Shown here: in pieces, positions 53,037-61,597 of the stretch
How positions within the stretch are numbered: position 1 is the stretch's first letter
Layout: each line of letters begins with the position of its first letter
Origin: CAVRTM01 sp963696105
GTDB taxonomy: Bacteria; Actinomycetota; Actinomycetes; Actinomycetales; Dermatophilaceae
Length of the DNA: 64,000 bases
Assembly (NCBI GenBank): GCA_963696105.1
Contig: CAVOIP010000005.1
Span: 1,054,001 to 1,118,000 of the forward strand
Direction: 5' to 3'
Notes under the pieces: model-generated
What the model saw: the letters and a program-made list of their open reading frames with translations, nothing else
What the model was told of the DNA's origin: nothing
Database searches by the model: none
Program-made: the position numbers and the translations under genes

Positions 53037-53868
53037 GCCTCACCCATGACGAGGCCCTCGATGGTGTGCTTCTGCGTGATCGGCGTCAGCTCGTCGACGA
53101 CCGGGCACTTCAGGTGCGCCTGAACCCGCTCGGGCAGCTGCTCCCAGTAGCCCTTGGTCACCGCCATGTCGTGGTGCGCGGCGTTGCCGGCACCCGGGGC
53201 GTCGACGCCGAGGACGAGCACGGGGCGCGACTTCGGCGACTCGTTGCGCGTGCCGCGGTGGATCGTCAGGGCCGAGCGCGCCGAGATGTCCCCGCGCCTG
53301 GGGTACTTGCGCACCGCCCGCTCCTCGTAACGGCTGTACCCCGTCTTCGGGCGGGAACATCTCGTGGTCGAATCCGGCGCCGTCGTCGTACTGGGTGCCT
53401 GGCGCGATCTCGAACGGGCCCATGTCCTCGTCCGTGTCGACGGCCGTGAGGTTGAACGCCAGCGACGTCGAGCCGTCGTGGTCGCGGATCGTCTCGGCCG
53501 GTGCGGGGAAGTCCCGGTGCCACGGCTGGTTCAACGCTCCCGGCGAAGGGGATGTCGAAGCCCAGCTCGACGATCTCGTAGTCCGGCCCCAGGACCGCCG
53601 TGCAGACCTCGCGCACCCACGGGTGGTCCACCAGGTCGACGAAGCCGCGCAGCTGCTCGGGGTGGATCTCGACGTAGTACCGGTTCGGCCCCCGGCCCAC
53701 CGCCCCGTCGGGGCGCGACCGGGCCTCCTCGAAGGCCACCTCGATGTCCTCGCGCATCCGGTCGGCCCACTCGGTGGAGAAGGCGCCCTTGCAGGCGATG
53801 ATCCCGTCGCGGTGGAGCGTGTCGAGAAGCTCCGTCGCCGGCTGCTGCTGCGTGCTGGATGTGCTCAT
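53033..53868 (-). pseudogene. Phytanoyl-CoA dioxygenase-like gene, two frame breaks
   Basis: A PhyH-family Fe(II)/2-oxoglutarate oxygenase of about 278 codons. It starts at ATG 53868 (ELLDTLHRDGIIACKGAFST) and continues YYVEIHPEQLRGFVDLVDHP and YEIVELGFDIPFAG. A break near 53540 leads to PWHRDFPAP, the iron-binding HxD, then SLAFNLTAVDTDEDMGPFEI. A break near 53345 leads to RSALTIHRGTRNESPKSRPV with the second iron histidine and the arginine that holds 2-oxoglutarate. Substrate unknown; coupling to a sugar porter suggests a polar small molecule rather than a fatty acyl-CoA. Confidence 0.8.
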
Positions 53869-53925
53869 GGTGGTTCTCTGCCTCCTTGCAGGGACACTGG
53901 TTCCCCACAGTGTTACAGCGTTGAA

Positions 53926-53937
53926 TGCAACGTTGCA
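53926..53937. promoter_or_regulatory. LacI-type operator, TGCAACGTTGCA
   Basis: A perfect 12-base palindrome with a central CG, the arrangement recognised by LacI-family regulators. It lies in the 152-base spacer between the PhyH-like gene and the LacI gene. A second partial match (ACAGCGTTGA) starts 13 bases before. Both probably control the divergent dioxygenase/porter operon and the regulator. Confidence 0.7.
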
Positions 53938-54020
53938 AGAGAGATGGGTCACGCGGGCTCCGCTCCCCCACGTGGGAGACTGACCACCATCAGGGCACAG
54001 CAGCTCGCGAGAGGACGGAC

Positions 54021-55031
54021 GTGGGCGCGAACCTCAAGGACGTGGCAGCACGGGCGGGTGTCTCCGTGCGCACGGTCTCCAACGTGGTGACCGGGTCGGC
54101 GTCGGTGGCGCCGCAGACGCGCGCCCGGGTCCAGCAGGTCCTCGACGAGCTGCAGTACCGGCCCAACCTCGCCGCCCGGAACCTGCGCCGTGGCCGCACC
54201 GGCCTCATCGGGCTGGTGATCCCCGAGCTGGACTCCCCCTACTTCGGCGAGCTCGCCGGCCTGCTCGTCGACGCGGCCCAGTCCCGCTCCTGGACCGTTC
54301 TGATCGACCAGTCCGGCGGCGACGCCGACGGCGAGCGCCGGCTGCTCGAGGGCACCGGGGGACGGGTCCTCGACGGGCTGATCATGAGCCCGTGGGCCCT
54401 CTCACCGGACGACCTCGCCCACCGCACGGCATCCCTGCCGCTGGTCCTGCTCGGTGAGCAGGACTCCCTGGGGCTGGCCGACCACGTGACGGTCGACAAC
54501 GTGGCCGCCGCCTCCGCGGCGACCGCCCACCTTCTCGCCACCGGCCGTCGTCGCATCGCGGCGATCGGTGCCCAGCCACAGCTGCACAATGGCACCGCGC
54601 AGCAACGGCTCGCGGGCTATCGCCAGGCCCTCGCCGAGGCCGGCCTGCGCCACGACCCGGCGCTCGAGGTGGCGGTCGCGGCGCTGCACCGCGACGAGGG
54701 GGCCCGCGCGATGGGCGAGCTGCTGGACGGACCGACCGCTCCCGACGCGGTGTTCTGCTTCAGCGACCAGCTCGCGCTCGGCGCACTGCGGCAGGCCCAC
54801 CTGCGTGGCCTCAGCGTGCCCGGCGACCTCGCCATCGCCGGGTTCGACGACATCGAGGACGGCCGCTACGCCACGCCCTCGCTGACCACCATCTCCCCGG
54901 ACAAGCAGCAGATCGCCGAGCGCGCCCTGCAGTGCCTGGCCGACCGGATCGAGCGGCGCAGCACCGCCCCGGCCCACCGGATCGTCGTACCGCACCGCCT
55001 GGTGGTCCGCGAGAGCACCGGGGCCGGCTGA
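54021..55031 (+). CDS. LacI-family transcriptional regulator
   Basis: A 336-residue repressor. The N-terminal NLKDVAARAGVSVRTVSNVV is the helix-turn-helix, and LQYRPNLAARNLRRGRTGLI is the hinge region. The effector domain has IPELDSPYFGELAGLLVDAA, LLGEQDSLGLADHVTVDNVA and IAGFDDIEDGRYATPSLTTI, typical of sugar binders. The GTG at 54021 is chosen because AGAGGA lies six bases upstream. It is divergent from the PhyH/sugar-porter operon, whose operator lies in the shared spacer. Confidence 0.93.
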   Translation: MGANLKDVAARAGVSVRTVSNVVTGSASVAPQTRARVQQVLDELQYRPNLAARNLRRGRTGLIGLVIPELDSPYFGELAGLLVDAAQSRSWTVLIDQSGGDADGERRLLEGTGGRVLDGLIMSPWALSPDDLAHRTASLPLVLLGEQDSLGLADHVTVDNVAAASAATAHLLATGRRRIAAIGAQPQLHNGTAQQRLAGYRQALAEAGLRHDPALEVAVAALHRDEGARAMGELLDGPTAPDAVFCFSDQLALGALRQAHLRGLSVPGDLAIAGFDDIEDGRYATPSLTTISPDKQQIAERALQCLADRIERRSTAPAHRIVVPHRLVVRESTGAG

Positions 55032-55118
55032 CCCGGCGAAGGGGCCGCGACGAGGGGACCACCGGTTCCGCGGAAGAGCGGATTCCCCCCGTTCCGCGAC
55101 CGTGCCAGAGTCCGGACC

Positions 55119-55949
55119 ATGGCCGGCAGCCACCGGACACCGGGCGCCACCGCCCCCACCAGGGCCCAGCGGCGGGTCGCGTGGTGCGGGCCGCTGCTGC
55201 TCCTCGCCTTCACGGCGATCTGGACCATGGACGCGCTGCCGGGGCCCGCGCAGGCGGCGTCCGCGGCACCGCGGACGGTGCAGGCAGCGGCAGCGGAGCA
55301 GGCGGCAGCCGTCGACCGCGGGAGCTCCGCCTCCGCGCTGCCCGGCGCGCCCGGGCAGGCGCCCGCGCGGCCGCCCGCGCTGCTGACCACGGTCCAGGTG
55401 CTCACCGGCACGGGACCGTCAGGCGCGTCGAGCGCCCTGGTGCAGCGCTGCCGCACCGCGGTCGCGACCGGGGAGGACGCAGCCCGGGCCGGCGGGGCGT
55501 CGTACCGGGACTGGGCCCAGCACGTGCAGGTCCAGCACGATCTCGACACCGGCCGCACCACCTGGCTGGGCGCGGTGGAGACGTGGAACGCCACCCGGTC
55601 GGCCGGCGGTGGCGACGCGCGGGCCTTCGAGCAGGCCGTACGGCGACGCGCGGCCACGGCCGGCGCCTGCGGCACCCTCGCCGCGCAGACCACCGGGCAG
55701 GAGCACGAGGCGGCGACGGCCTGCCAGCGCCGCGCCGGTGCGCTGGACGCGCTCGTGGCGGCGGCCGTCCCGGTGACCGCCGACTGGGCGCGGCACCTGG
55801 ACAGCACCCGGGTCGAGGCCGCCCACGCCCCCGGCGGCCCGCAGGCCCTGCCGTGGCTGGGCACCGCCCGGTCGGCGCTGCCCGCGCTGGGGCGGTTCCG
55901 CCAGGCCCGGGCGGCGCTGCTGCGAGCACCCGCCTGCCGCCTCGCCTGA
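55119..55949 (+). CDS. Secreted hypothetical protein, Ala-rich
   Basis: A 276-residue protein with a long signal peptide (positive residues to 19, hydrophobic CGPLLLLAFTAIWTMDALPG, then PAQAA as cleavage site). The mature part is Ala-rich and helical, with RCRTAVATGEDAARAGGASY, ACGTLAAQTTGQEHEAATAC and a terminal APACRLA; four cysteines may pair as two disulphides outside the cell. I do not recognise the family. It stands alone after the LacI gene, with a likely own promoter. Confidence 0.65.
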   Translation: MAGSHRTPGATAPTRAQRRVAWCGPLLLLAFTAIWTMDALPGPAQAASAAPRTVQAAAAEQAAAVDRGSSASALPGAPGQAPARPPALLTTVQVLTGTGPSGASSALVQRCRTAVATGEDAARAGGASYRDWAQHVQVQHDLDTGRTTWLGAVETWNATRSAGGGDARAFEQAVRRRAATAGACGTLAAQTTGQEHEAATACQRRAGALDALVAAAVPVTADWARHLDSTRVEAAHAPGGPQALPWLGTARSALPALGRFRQARAALLRAPACRLA

Positions 55950-56081
55950 CCCAAGGTCCGCGCTGCGGCCGGGCACACATGTGCACTACGTCTCAACGTG
56001 GCTGGCCTGGCAGGGCCCCGCTCTCCCGGCCCGGACCACGGCCCCGCGCCGGAGGGCCGCGGCTGGTGGAGGCCCCGCTGC

Positions 56082-56777
56082 TCAGACGCGGACCCGCGCC
56101 GTGACGCAGCACCGCCCGGGCCGCGGGTCGAGAGCGGCCTGCAGGGCGGTGCAGCCGAGGCCCTGCAGCACGCCCTCGACCAGCGCCAGGTTGAGGCCGC
56201 AGACGAGCTCGGTGTGGTTGCGGGCCAGCCGGTCGAACGGGCAGTTGGCCAGGACGACCTGCTCGCCGACGACCCGGGGCTCGTAGCCGCAGCCCGCCAG
56301 GACCTGCACGGTGCGCAGCTGCTCGGTGACGCCGGGCGCGGCTGCCGAGGCCGCCGCGGCCGCACCCAGGTGGCGCCCGTGCGCGCAGGCGGCGGACCGG
56401 ACGGCGTCCTCGACCGGCACCCCCTCCCGGACCGACCGGTCCACCGCCTCGGCCAGCACGTCTCCGGCCAGGTCGTAGCGGCGGGCCGGGATGGACACCG
56501 AGAGCTGCCGGTCCGAGCGCCGGTAGAGCTTGGCCGGCCGCCCGGCACCCGGGCCGGACCGTCCGCTGAGCCGCCGGAACTCCACGTCGAGCAGCTCCTC
56601 CTCCACCAGCCGGTCCAGGTGGAACTTCACCGAGTGCAGCGCCAGCCCGGTGTGCTCGGCGGCCTGCTCGCGACTGACCGGCTCGGGCTCGGAGCAGACG
56701 AACGCGTACAGCGCCCGCCGCGCCGGCTCGGCCAGGGCGCCGATGCCGGCGGCCTGCCGCTCGAGGTCCTCCTCCAC
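56082..56777 (-). CDS. Transcriptional regulator with cysteine cluster (SufR-like)
   Basis: A 231-residue regulator. LAEPARRALYAFVCSEPEPV and SREQAAEHTGLALHSVKFHL form an ArsR/MarR-type winged helix. The C-terminal half has LAGCGYEPRVVGEQVVLANC, LVCGLNLALVEGVLQG and RPGRCCVTARVRV; the spaced cysteines are like those that bind an iron-sulphur cluster in SufR-type repressors. It might therefore sense iron, oxygen or NO. GTG 56777 is chosen because GGGAG lies eight bases before it. It is divergent from folE, whose promoter it may control. Confidence 0.82.
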   Translation of the reverse strand: MEEDLERQAAGIGALAEPARRALYAFVCSEPEPVSREQAAEHTGLALHSVKFHLDRLVEEELLDVEFRRLSGRSGPGAGRPAKLYRRSDRQLSVSIPARRYDLAGDVLAEAVDRSVREGVPVEDAVRSAACAHGRHLGAAAAASAAAPGVTEQLRTVQVLAGCGYEPRVVGEQVVLANCPFDRLARNHTELVCGLNLALVEGVLQGLGCTALQAALDPRPGRCCVTARVRV

Positions 56778-56804
56778 GCCTGGGACTCCCACCTGTTCTG
56801 GTCA

Positions 56805-56833
56805 TTGACCGTTCGTCGCTCGGCTTCTAACGT
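56805..56833 (+). promoter_or_regulatory. Promoter of the folE operon
   Basis: TTGACC (56805-56810) and TAACGT (56828-56833) with exactly 17 bases between them make the best housekeeping-type promoter seen in the window. Transcription would start about 25 bases before the ATG of folE, with GGAGG (56856-56860) between. Confidence 0.7.
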
Positions 56834-56865
56834 CGACACTACCCGCTTTTAGACCGGAGGCCGAC

Positions 56866-57510
56866 ATGACGCCGTACCAGGTGGCCCACAGGGAACCCGA
56901 GTCCTCCCCGTCGCACCCGTGGCGGCCGAGGGTCGTGCACGAGCAGGCGCCGGTCGACCTGGCCGCCGCCGAGCGGGCGGCGGCCGACCTGCTCGCGGCC
57001 CTGGGTCAGCCGCTGCACGACGAGGCGATGGTGGAGACGCCCCGTCGCATGGTCGCCGCATACGCCGAGCTGCTGGCCGTCCCGGCCTTCGACCTCACCA
57101 GCTTCGCCAACACCGAGCAGTACGACGAGCTGGTCCTGGTCCAGGACATCCCGGTGCGGTCGCTGTGCGAGCACCACATGCTGCCCTTCGTCGGCGTCGC
57201 CACCGTCGGCTACCTGCCCGGGGAGCGGATCCTCGGCCTGTCCAAGCTGGCCCGGCTCGTGGACTTCTTCGGCCGGCGGGCCCAGACCCAGGAGCGCCTC
57301 ACCAAGCAGATCGCCGACCACCTGCAGACCTCCCTCGAACCGCGGGGTGTGGGCGTCGTGGTGGAGGCCGAGCACACCTGCATGAGCCTGCGCGGGGTGC
57401 GCGCCGCCGGCGCCCGCACGGTGACCTCGGCGCTGGCCGGGACGCTGCGCCAGGACCCGGCCGCCCGGGCCGAGTTCCTGGCCCTCGCGCGCCCCCGGAA
57501 GGAGGCGTGA
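56866..57510 (+). CDS. folE: GTP cyclohydrolase I
   Basis: A 214-residue type I GTP cyclohydrolase. RSLCEHHMLPFVGVATVGYL carries the zinc-binding cysteine and histidine, SKLARLVDFFGRRAQTQERL is the conserved helix, and VVVEAEHTCMSLRGVR supplies the second zinc cysteine. It makes 7,8-dihydroneopterin triphosphate, the first step to folate or biopterin. The folate genes that usually flank folE are absent; a flavoprotein gene follows with one base of overlap and a divergent cysteine-rich regulator precedes. This is perhaps a second, regulated copy in the organism. Confidence 0.95.
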   Translation: MTPYQVAHREPESSPSHPWRPRVVHEQAPVDLAAAERAAADLLAALGQPLHDEAMVETPRRMVAAYAELLAVPAFDLTSFANTEQYDELVLVQDIPVRSLCEHHMLPFVGVATVGYLPGERILGLSKLARLVDFFGRRAQTQERLTKQIADHLQTSLEPRGVGVVVEAEHTCMSLRGVRAAGARTVTSALAGTLRQDPAARAEFLALARPRKEA

Positions 57511-58745
57511 TGAGCAACGACGCGCCGCAGACACTCGTGGTCGTGGGCGGCGGGCTGGCCGCCGGCAAGGCGGTGGGGACCCTGCGCGAGGAGGGCTTCA
57601 CCGGCCGCATCGTCCTGTTCGGCAACGAGCCGCACCCTCCCTACGAGCGGCCTCCGCTGTCCAAGGGCTACCTCATGGGCACCGAGCAGGTCCCGTACGT
57701 GCACCCCCGGGAGTGGTACGACGAGCACGACGTCGACCTCCGCCTCGGGGCCACCGTCACCTCCCTCGACCCGGCGGCACGGACGGTCACCGCCGGGGCC
57801 GACGTCCAGCGGTACGACGCCCTGCTGCTGGCCACCGGCGCCCAGCCCCGTCGCCTGCCGATGGCCGACGACAGCGGCGCCCCCGTCCACTACCTGCGCA
57901 CGATCGAGGACTCCGACCGGCTCCGCGCGCTGCTGACCGCCGGCACCCGGCTGGCGCTGGTGGGCGGTGGCTGGATCGGCCTGGAGGTCGCCGCGGCCGC
58001 GGTCGCCGCCGGCGCGCACGTCACCGTGCTCGAGAGCGCGGAGCTGCCGCTGGTGGGGGTCCTCGGCCCCGAGGTCGCGGCCCGGTTCGCCAGCCTGCAC
58101 CGCGACCACGGCGTCGACGTCCGGGTGCGGGTCACGCTCGAGGCGATCGAGCCGGCGGCTGGTGGCGCCCTCCTGCGCCTGGCCGACGGGGCGGCCGTCG
58201 AGGTCGACCACGTCCTCGTCGGCATCGGCGCCGTCCCCGACACCGCCCTCGCGGTGGCGGCCGGGCTGACCGTCGACAACGGGATCCGCACCGACGAGCA
58301 CCTGCGCACCTCGGTGCCGGACATCTACGCCGCCGGCGACGTCGCCAACGCCCTGCACCCGGTGCTCGGCCGCCACGTGCGGGTCGAGCACTGGGACAAC
58401 GCCATCCGGCAGGGCGTGGTCGCGGCGAGGAACCTGCTCGGCCAGGAGGTGGCCTACGAGCGGATGCCCTATTTCTTCTCCGACCAGTACGACCTCGGCC
58501 TGGAGTACGTCGGGGGCGTCGGGCCGGACGGCTACGACGAGGTGATCGTGCGGGACGGCGCCGACGCGCAGGCCTTCACCGCCTTCTGGCTGCACCGGGG
58601 CCGGGTGCTCGCCGGGATGCACGCCAACACCTGGGACGCCACGAGCTCCATCAAGGCGATCGTCGGCGCCGTCGGGGTGGCGGACGCCCTGCGGGACCGG
58701 GCCGTCCCGCTGGAGGAGGTCCTCGGGCAGGCGCGGGCCGACTGA
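57510..58745 (+). CDS. Ferredoxin reductase-like FAD/NAD(P) oxidoreductase
   Basis: A 411-residue flavoprotein like rubredoxin/ferredoxin reductases. The FAD fold begins LVVVGGGLAAGKAVGTLREE, PPLSKGYLMG is typical, LALVGGGWIGLEVAAAAVAA is the NAD site, and DIYAAGDVANA holds the FAD ribityl-binding Asp. A reductase C-terminal domain (FSDQYDLGLEYVGGVG) completes it. It would pass electrons from NAD(P)H to a ferredoxin, possibly for a monooxygenase or for a pterin-dependent reaction, given folE upstream. The ATG shares one base with the folE stop. Confidence 0.92.
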   Translation: MSNDAPQTLVVVGGGLAAGKAVGTLREEGFTGRIVLFGNEPHPPYERPPLSKGYLMGTEQVPYVHPREWYDEHDVDLRLGATVTSLDPAARTVTAGADVQRYDALLLATGAQPRRLPMADDSGAPVHYLRTIEDSDRLRALLTAGTRLALVGGGWIGLEVAAAAVAAGAHVTVLESAELPLVGVLGPEVAARFASLHRDHGVDVRVRVTLEAIEPAAGGALLRLADGAAVEVDHVLVGIGAVPDTALAVAAGLTVDNGIRTDEHLRTSVPDIYAAGDVANALHPVLGRHVRVEHWDNAIRQGVVAARNLLGQEVAYERMPYFFSDQYDLGLEYVGGVGPDGYDEVIVRDGADAQAFTAFWLHRGRVLAGMHANTWDATSSIKAIVGAVGVADALRDRAVPLEEVLGQARAD

Positions 58746-58949
58746 GCGGTCACCGACGGCGAGGCGGGCGGAACGCCGTACGGCCGGAGGCGGAGGAGGC
58801 GGTTGACGTGGTGCTCGCTCCGGGCGGGAACTGTGCGCCGGGACCAGGGCCGTTGCTTTCGACACAGGGTTCGGTAACGTCGCTCGTAGGCGGTCCCAGA
58901 CCCCGACGCCGCGACCGTGCTTGACCTCCGCACCTCTCCAAGGGACACG

Positions 58950-59786
58950 ATGCCGTCGACAGAACCGGCGCCCGCCACCGCCCGGAGCCCGGCCGGCGCC
59001 TCGGTCACGGTGCAGCGCCTGGGGACCATCAGCGTGGTCAGCACCCAGGGCCCGTTGAGCGAGGCGGCCGACCTCGCCCACTCCGCCGCGCTGCTGGAGC
59101 TGGCTGAGGCTCCCGCCGCCGTCCTCTGTGACCTCTCCGGCGTCACCGGGCCGCCCGAGCCCGACGCGCTGGAGCGGCTGGCCTCACTGGGCGAGCAGAT
59201 GCGGCGCTGGCCGGGCACGCCGATCGCCGTGATCACCCCCGACCCCGTGCTGCGACGGTGCCTCGAGCAGGCGCCCGGCGGGCGGCACCTGGCGATTGCG
59301 GCGGCCGCGGCCGACGTGTGGGGTTCGCTCGCGGACGGCTCCACCACCGCGATCGTCCGCGAGTGGATGCCCGCCGAGGCTCCCTCGGCCCACGAGGCGC
59401 GCGAGCTGGTGGCCCGGGCGTGCGTGGACTGGGGCCGCAGCTCGGAGACGGCGGCCGCGACCCTGGTCGTCAGCGAGCTGGTGACCGACGCCGTGGCCGA
59501 CCACGGGCCTGACATCGAGGTGTCCGTCGCCCGCTGCGGCCCCCGGCTGCGCATCGCCGTACGGCGCGCCGGCACCCGCCCCGCGCGGGTCGCGGATCCC
59601 GAGACCCTGGACATCGCCGGCCCGGCGATGATGCTGGTGCGGGGCGTCAGCGAGTCCTGGGGAGTGCTGACGACGCGGGACGGCGGCGCGGTGGTGTGGG
59701 CGGTGCTGCTCGACCCTGCCGCCGGCGCGGGCGACCACGGGCTCGCCGGGACGCACGCGACCCGGTCGTGGCGCCCACCGTCGTAG
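58950..59786 (+). CDS. STAS-like/degenerate HATPase fusion
   Basis: A 278-residue protein with an N-terminal STAS-like domain (VTVQRLGTISVVSTQGPLSE, PAAVLCDLSGVTGPPEPDAL) and a C-terminal GHKL ATPase-like domain (SETAAATLVVSELVTDAVAD). In intact relatives the N-box reads ELVxNAxxH; here the Asn is Asp. The G1 and G2 glycine boxes are also missing (DIAGPAMMLVRGVSESWGV). The STAS part lacks the usual D-S-S phosphorylation site. It may be a pseudo-kinase that binds partners without turnover. ATG 58950 follows AGGGA; the frame opens earlier at GTG 58917. Confidence 0.8.
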   Translation: MPSTEPAPATARSPAGASVTVQRLGTISVVSTQGPLSEAADLAHSAALLELAEAPAAVLCDLSGVTGPPEPDALERLASLGEQMRRWPGTPIAVITPDPVLRRCLEQAPGGRHLAIAAAAADVWGSLADGSTTAIVREWMPAEAPSAHEARELVARACVDWGRSSETAAATLVVSELVTDAVADHGPDIEVSVARCGPRLRIAVRRAGTRPARVADPETLDIAGPAMMLVRGVSESWGVLTTRDGGAVVWAVLLDPAAGAGDHGLAGTHATRSWRPPS

Positions 59787-59815
59787 GCGACGACGGGACG
59801 GCCGGGTCGTGGGCG

Positions 59816-59853
59816 ACGACGCGACGGCCGGCGCGCGCCGGCCATCGCGTCGT
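59816..59853. terminator. Long GC hairpin between convergent genes
   Basis: The 18 bases ACGACGCGACGGCCGGCG (59816-59833) pair with 59836-59853 with a single C-A mismatch. A two-base centre means the tip must open in RNA. It lies between the STAS/HATPase gene and the flavohemoprotein stop, and can terminate both. Confidence 0.7.
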
Positions 59854-59864
59854 ACGACCGCAGG

Positions 59865-61100
59865 TCAGTCCTGCGGCGCCCACAGGTCGGGCCCGAAGAC
59901 CTCGTAGCGGATGTGCCCCGCCGGCACGCCGCGCGCCAGCAGGCTGGACCGCACGTGCCGCATGAACGGCAGCGGTCCGCAGGTGAAGACCTGCACGTCC
60001 TCGCCGAGCGGGATGTCCGCGAGGTCCATGTAGCCCTCCGCGGAACGCTGGTCGGTGGGGTCGACCCGCTCGTACCAGGTGTAGGCCGTGAAGTCGTCGA
60101 TCTGGCGCCCGACGTGCAGGACGGTGTCACGCAGCGCGTGGTCCTGCGCCGTCCGGTCGGCGTGCGCGACGATCACCTTGCGCTGCGGCTGGGTGCGGGC
60201 GATGTGCTCGACGATCGGCAGCACGGTGGTGATCCCGGCGCCGGCGCTGGCCAGGAGCAGCGGGCCGTCGGAGGGCTGGACGACGAAGTCGCCGGCCGGG
60301 GCGCTGACGTCCACGACGTCACCGACCGCGGCCTGGTCGTGCAGGTATGACGAGACCATGCCGTCCGGAGCGCCGCCCACGCCGTGGACCTTGCGCACGG
60401 TGATCTGCAGCCGGGTCGCCACGGCCGTGGAGGAGACGGTGTACTGCCGCGGCTGGCGCCGGCCGTCGGGCAGGTTGACGAACACCGAGACGTACTGCCC
60501 CGGGCCGATCTGCGGCAGCGGGCCACCGTCGGTGGGCTCGAGCACCAGGGACACGACGTCGTCGGTCTCCTCGATCCGCCGCACGACGCGGTACGGCCGC
60601 AGCGGCTGGGCCGGGTCGACGCCCTCCTGCTGGTACAGCCGCGCCTCGTGCGCGATGAGCTGGGTCGCGAACAGCCAGTAGACCTCGTCCCAGGCCGCGG
60701 CGATCTCCGGCGTGACCGCCTCCCCGAGGACCTCTCCCACCGCGGTCAGCAGGTGGTGCCCCACGATCGTGTACTGCTCCGGACGGATGCCGAGCGAGAT
60801 GTGCTTGTACGCGATCCGCTGCATCACCCGGTCGAAGGACGGCGCGTCCGGGTCGATGAGCTGGACCGCGTAGGCGACCACCGACGCCGCCAGCGCCCGG
60901 CTCTGCTCGCCCGTGGCCTGGTTGCCCTGGTTGAACACCCGCAGCAGCTCGGGGTGCTCCTCGAACATGCGCCCGTAGAAGCGGGTGGTGATCTGCTCGG
61001 CGTGCTCGGCCACCACGGCCGCGGTCGCCTGGACCACGGCTCGGGAGGCTGGGGAGAGCAGGCTGCTCGAGGCGGATGAGGTCATGGGTGCAGCAGACAC
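59865..61100 (-). CDS. hmp: Flavohemoprotein (nitric oxide dioxygenase)
   Basis: A 411-residue flavohemoglobin. The globin domain (about 10-150) has TTRFYGRMFEEHPELLRVFN, the proximal heme His in AYKHISLGI and YTIVGHHLLTAV. The reductase part has RQYTVSS (FAD-binding), SSYLHDQAAVGDVVDVSAPA, LASAGAGITTVLPI (NADPH) and TCGPLPFM. The enzyme turns NO into nitrate. The GTG at 61100 is preferred because GGAG lies 10 bases upstream; the ATG five codons later has no ribosome-binding site. A formate/nitrite channel gene lies 1.1 kb to the right, which could move related anions. Confidence 0.94.
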   Translation of the reverse strand: MSAAPMTSSASSSLLSPASRAVVQATAAVVAEHAEQITTRFYGRMFEEHPELLRVFNQGNQATGEQSRALAASVVAYAVQLIDPDAPSFDRVMQRIAYKHISLGIRPEQYTIVGHHLLTAVGEVLGEAVTPEIAAAWDEVYWLFATQLIAHEARLYQQEGVDPAQPLRPYRVVRRIEETDDVVSLVLEPTDGGPLPQIGPGQYVSVFVNLPDGRRQPRQYTVSSTAVATRLQITVRKVHGVGGAPDGMVSSYLHDQAAVGDVVDVSAPAGDFVVQPSDGPLLLASAGAGITTVLPIVEHIARTQPQRKVIVAHADRTAQDHALRDTVLHVGRQIDDFTAYTWYERVDPTDQRSAEGYMDLADIPLGEDVQVFTCGPLPFMRHVRSSLLARGVPAGHIRYEVFGPDLWAPQD

Positions 61101-61231
61101 GGGTGGGATGCTCCAGGAGGCAGGACGCGGCGAGGGCCGCCGCGGCGTCGGATCGGTCGGGACAGGGTTCCCCGGATGCGGAGCCGCAACCAGGGACGAA
61201 CGTCCCGAAACCGGGTCGATAGGGTGGCGGC

Positions 61232-61597
61232 GTGATCGACCCGCTGACGACAGCGCTCTACCTCGGCACCGGGGTGCTGATCCTCCTCGCCGGCCTGTTC
61301 ACCCTCCTCGACCGCCGGATGAACGCCCTCGTGCTGGGGGTCGCCGCGGTCGTCGAGCTGGTCACGCTGGTCCAGCTGGTCGTCGGCATCGTGCAGCTGG
61401 CCTCGACCGCCCGCGACGTCAACGGGCCGGTCTTCGTCGCCTACCTGCTGGGCCTCGTGGTCGTCCTGCCCCTGGCCTCGGTGTGGGCCCTGGCCGAGAA
61501 GAGCCGCTGGGGCACCGGTGTCCTCGTCATCGCCGGGCTCGTGCTGCTGGTCCTCGTCGCCCGGCTGCAGCAGCTGTGGACCGGCGTCGGTGTCTGA
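61232..61597 (+). CDS. Small membrane protein, four helices
   Basis: A 121-residue protein with four membrane helices: LYLGTGVLILLAGLFTLLDR, LVLGVAAVVELVTLVQLVVG, VFVAYLLGLVVVLPLASVWA and GVLVIAGLVLLVLVARLQQL. The loops are very short. I recall it as a common small membrane protein of actinomycetes beside a second one, with no known role. Its stop lies inside the start of the next gene (eight-base overlap), so the pair is translated together. GTG 61232 is taken as start. Confidence 0.78.
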   Translation: MIDPLTTALYLGTGVLILLAGLFTLLDRRMNALVLGVAAVVELVTLVQLVVGIVQLASTARDVNGPVFVAYLLGLVVVLPLASVWALAEKSRWGTGVLVIAGLVLLVLVARLQQLWTGVGV

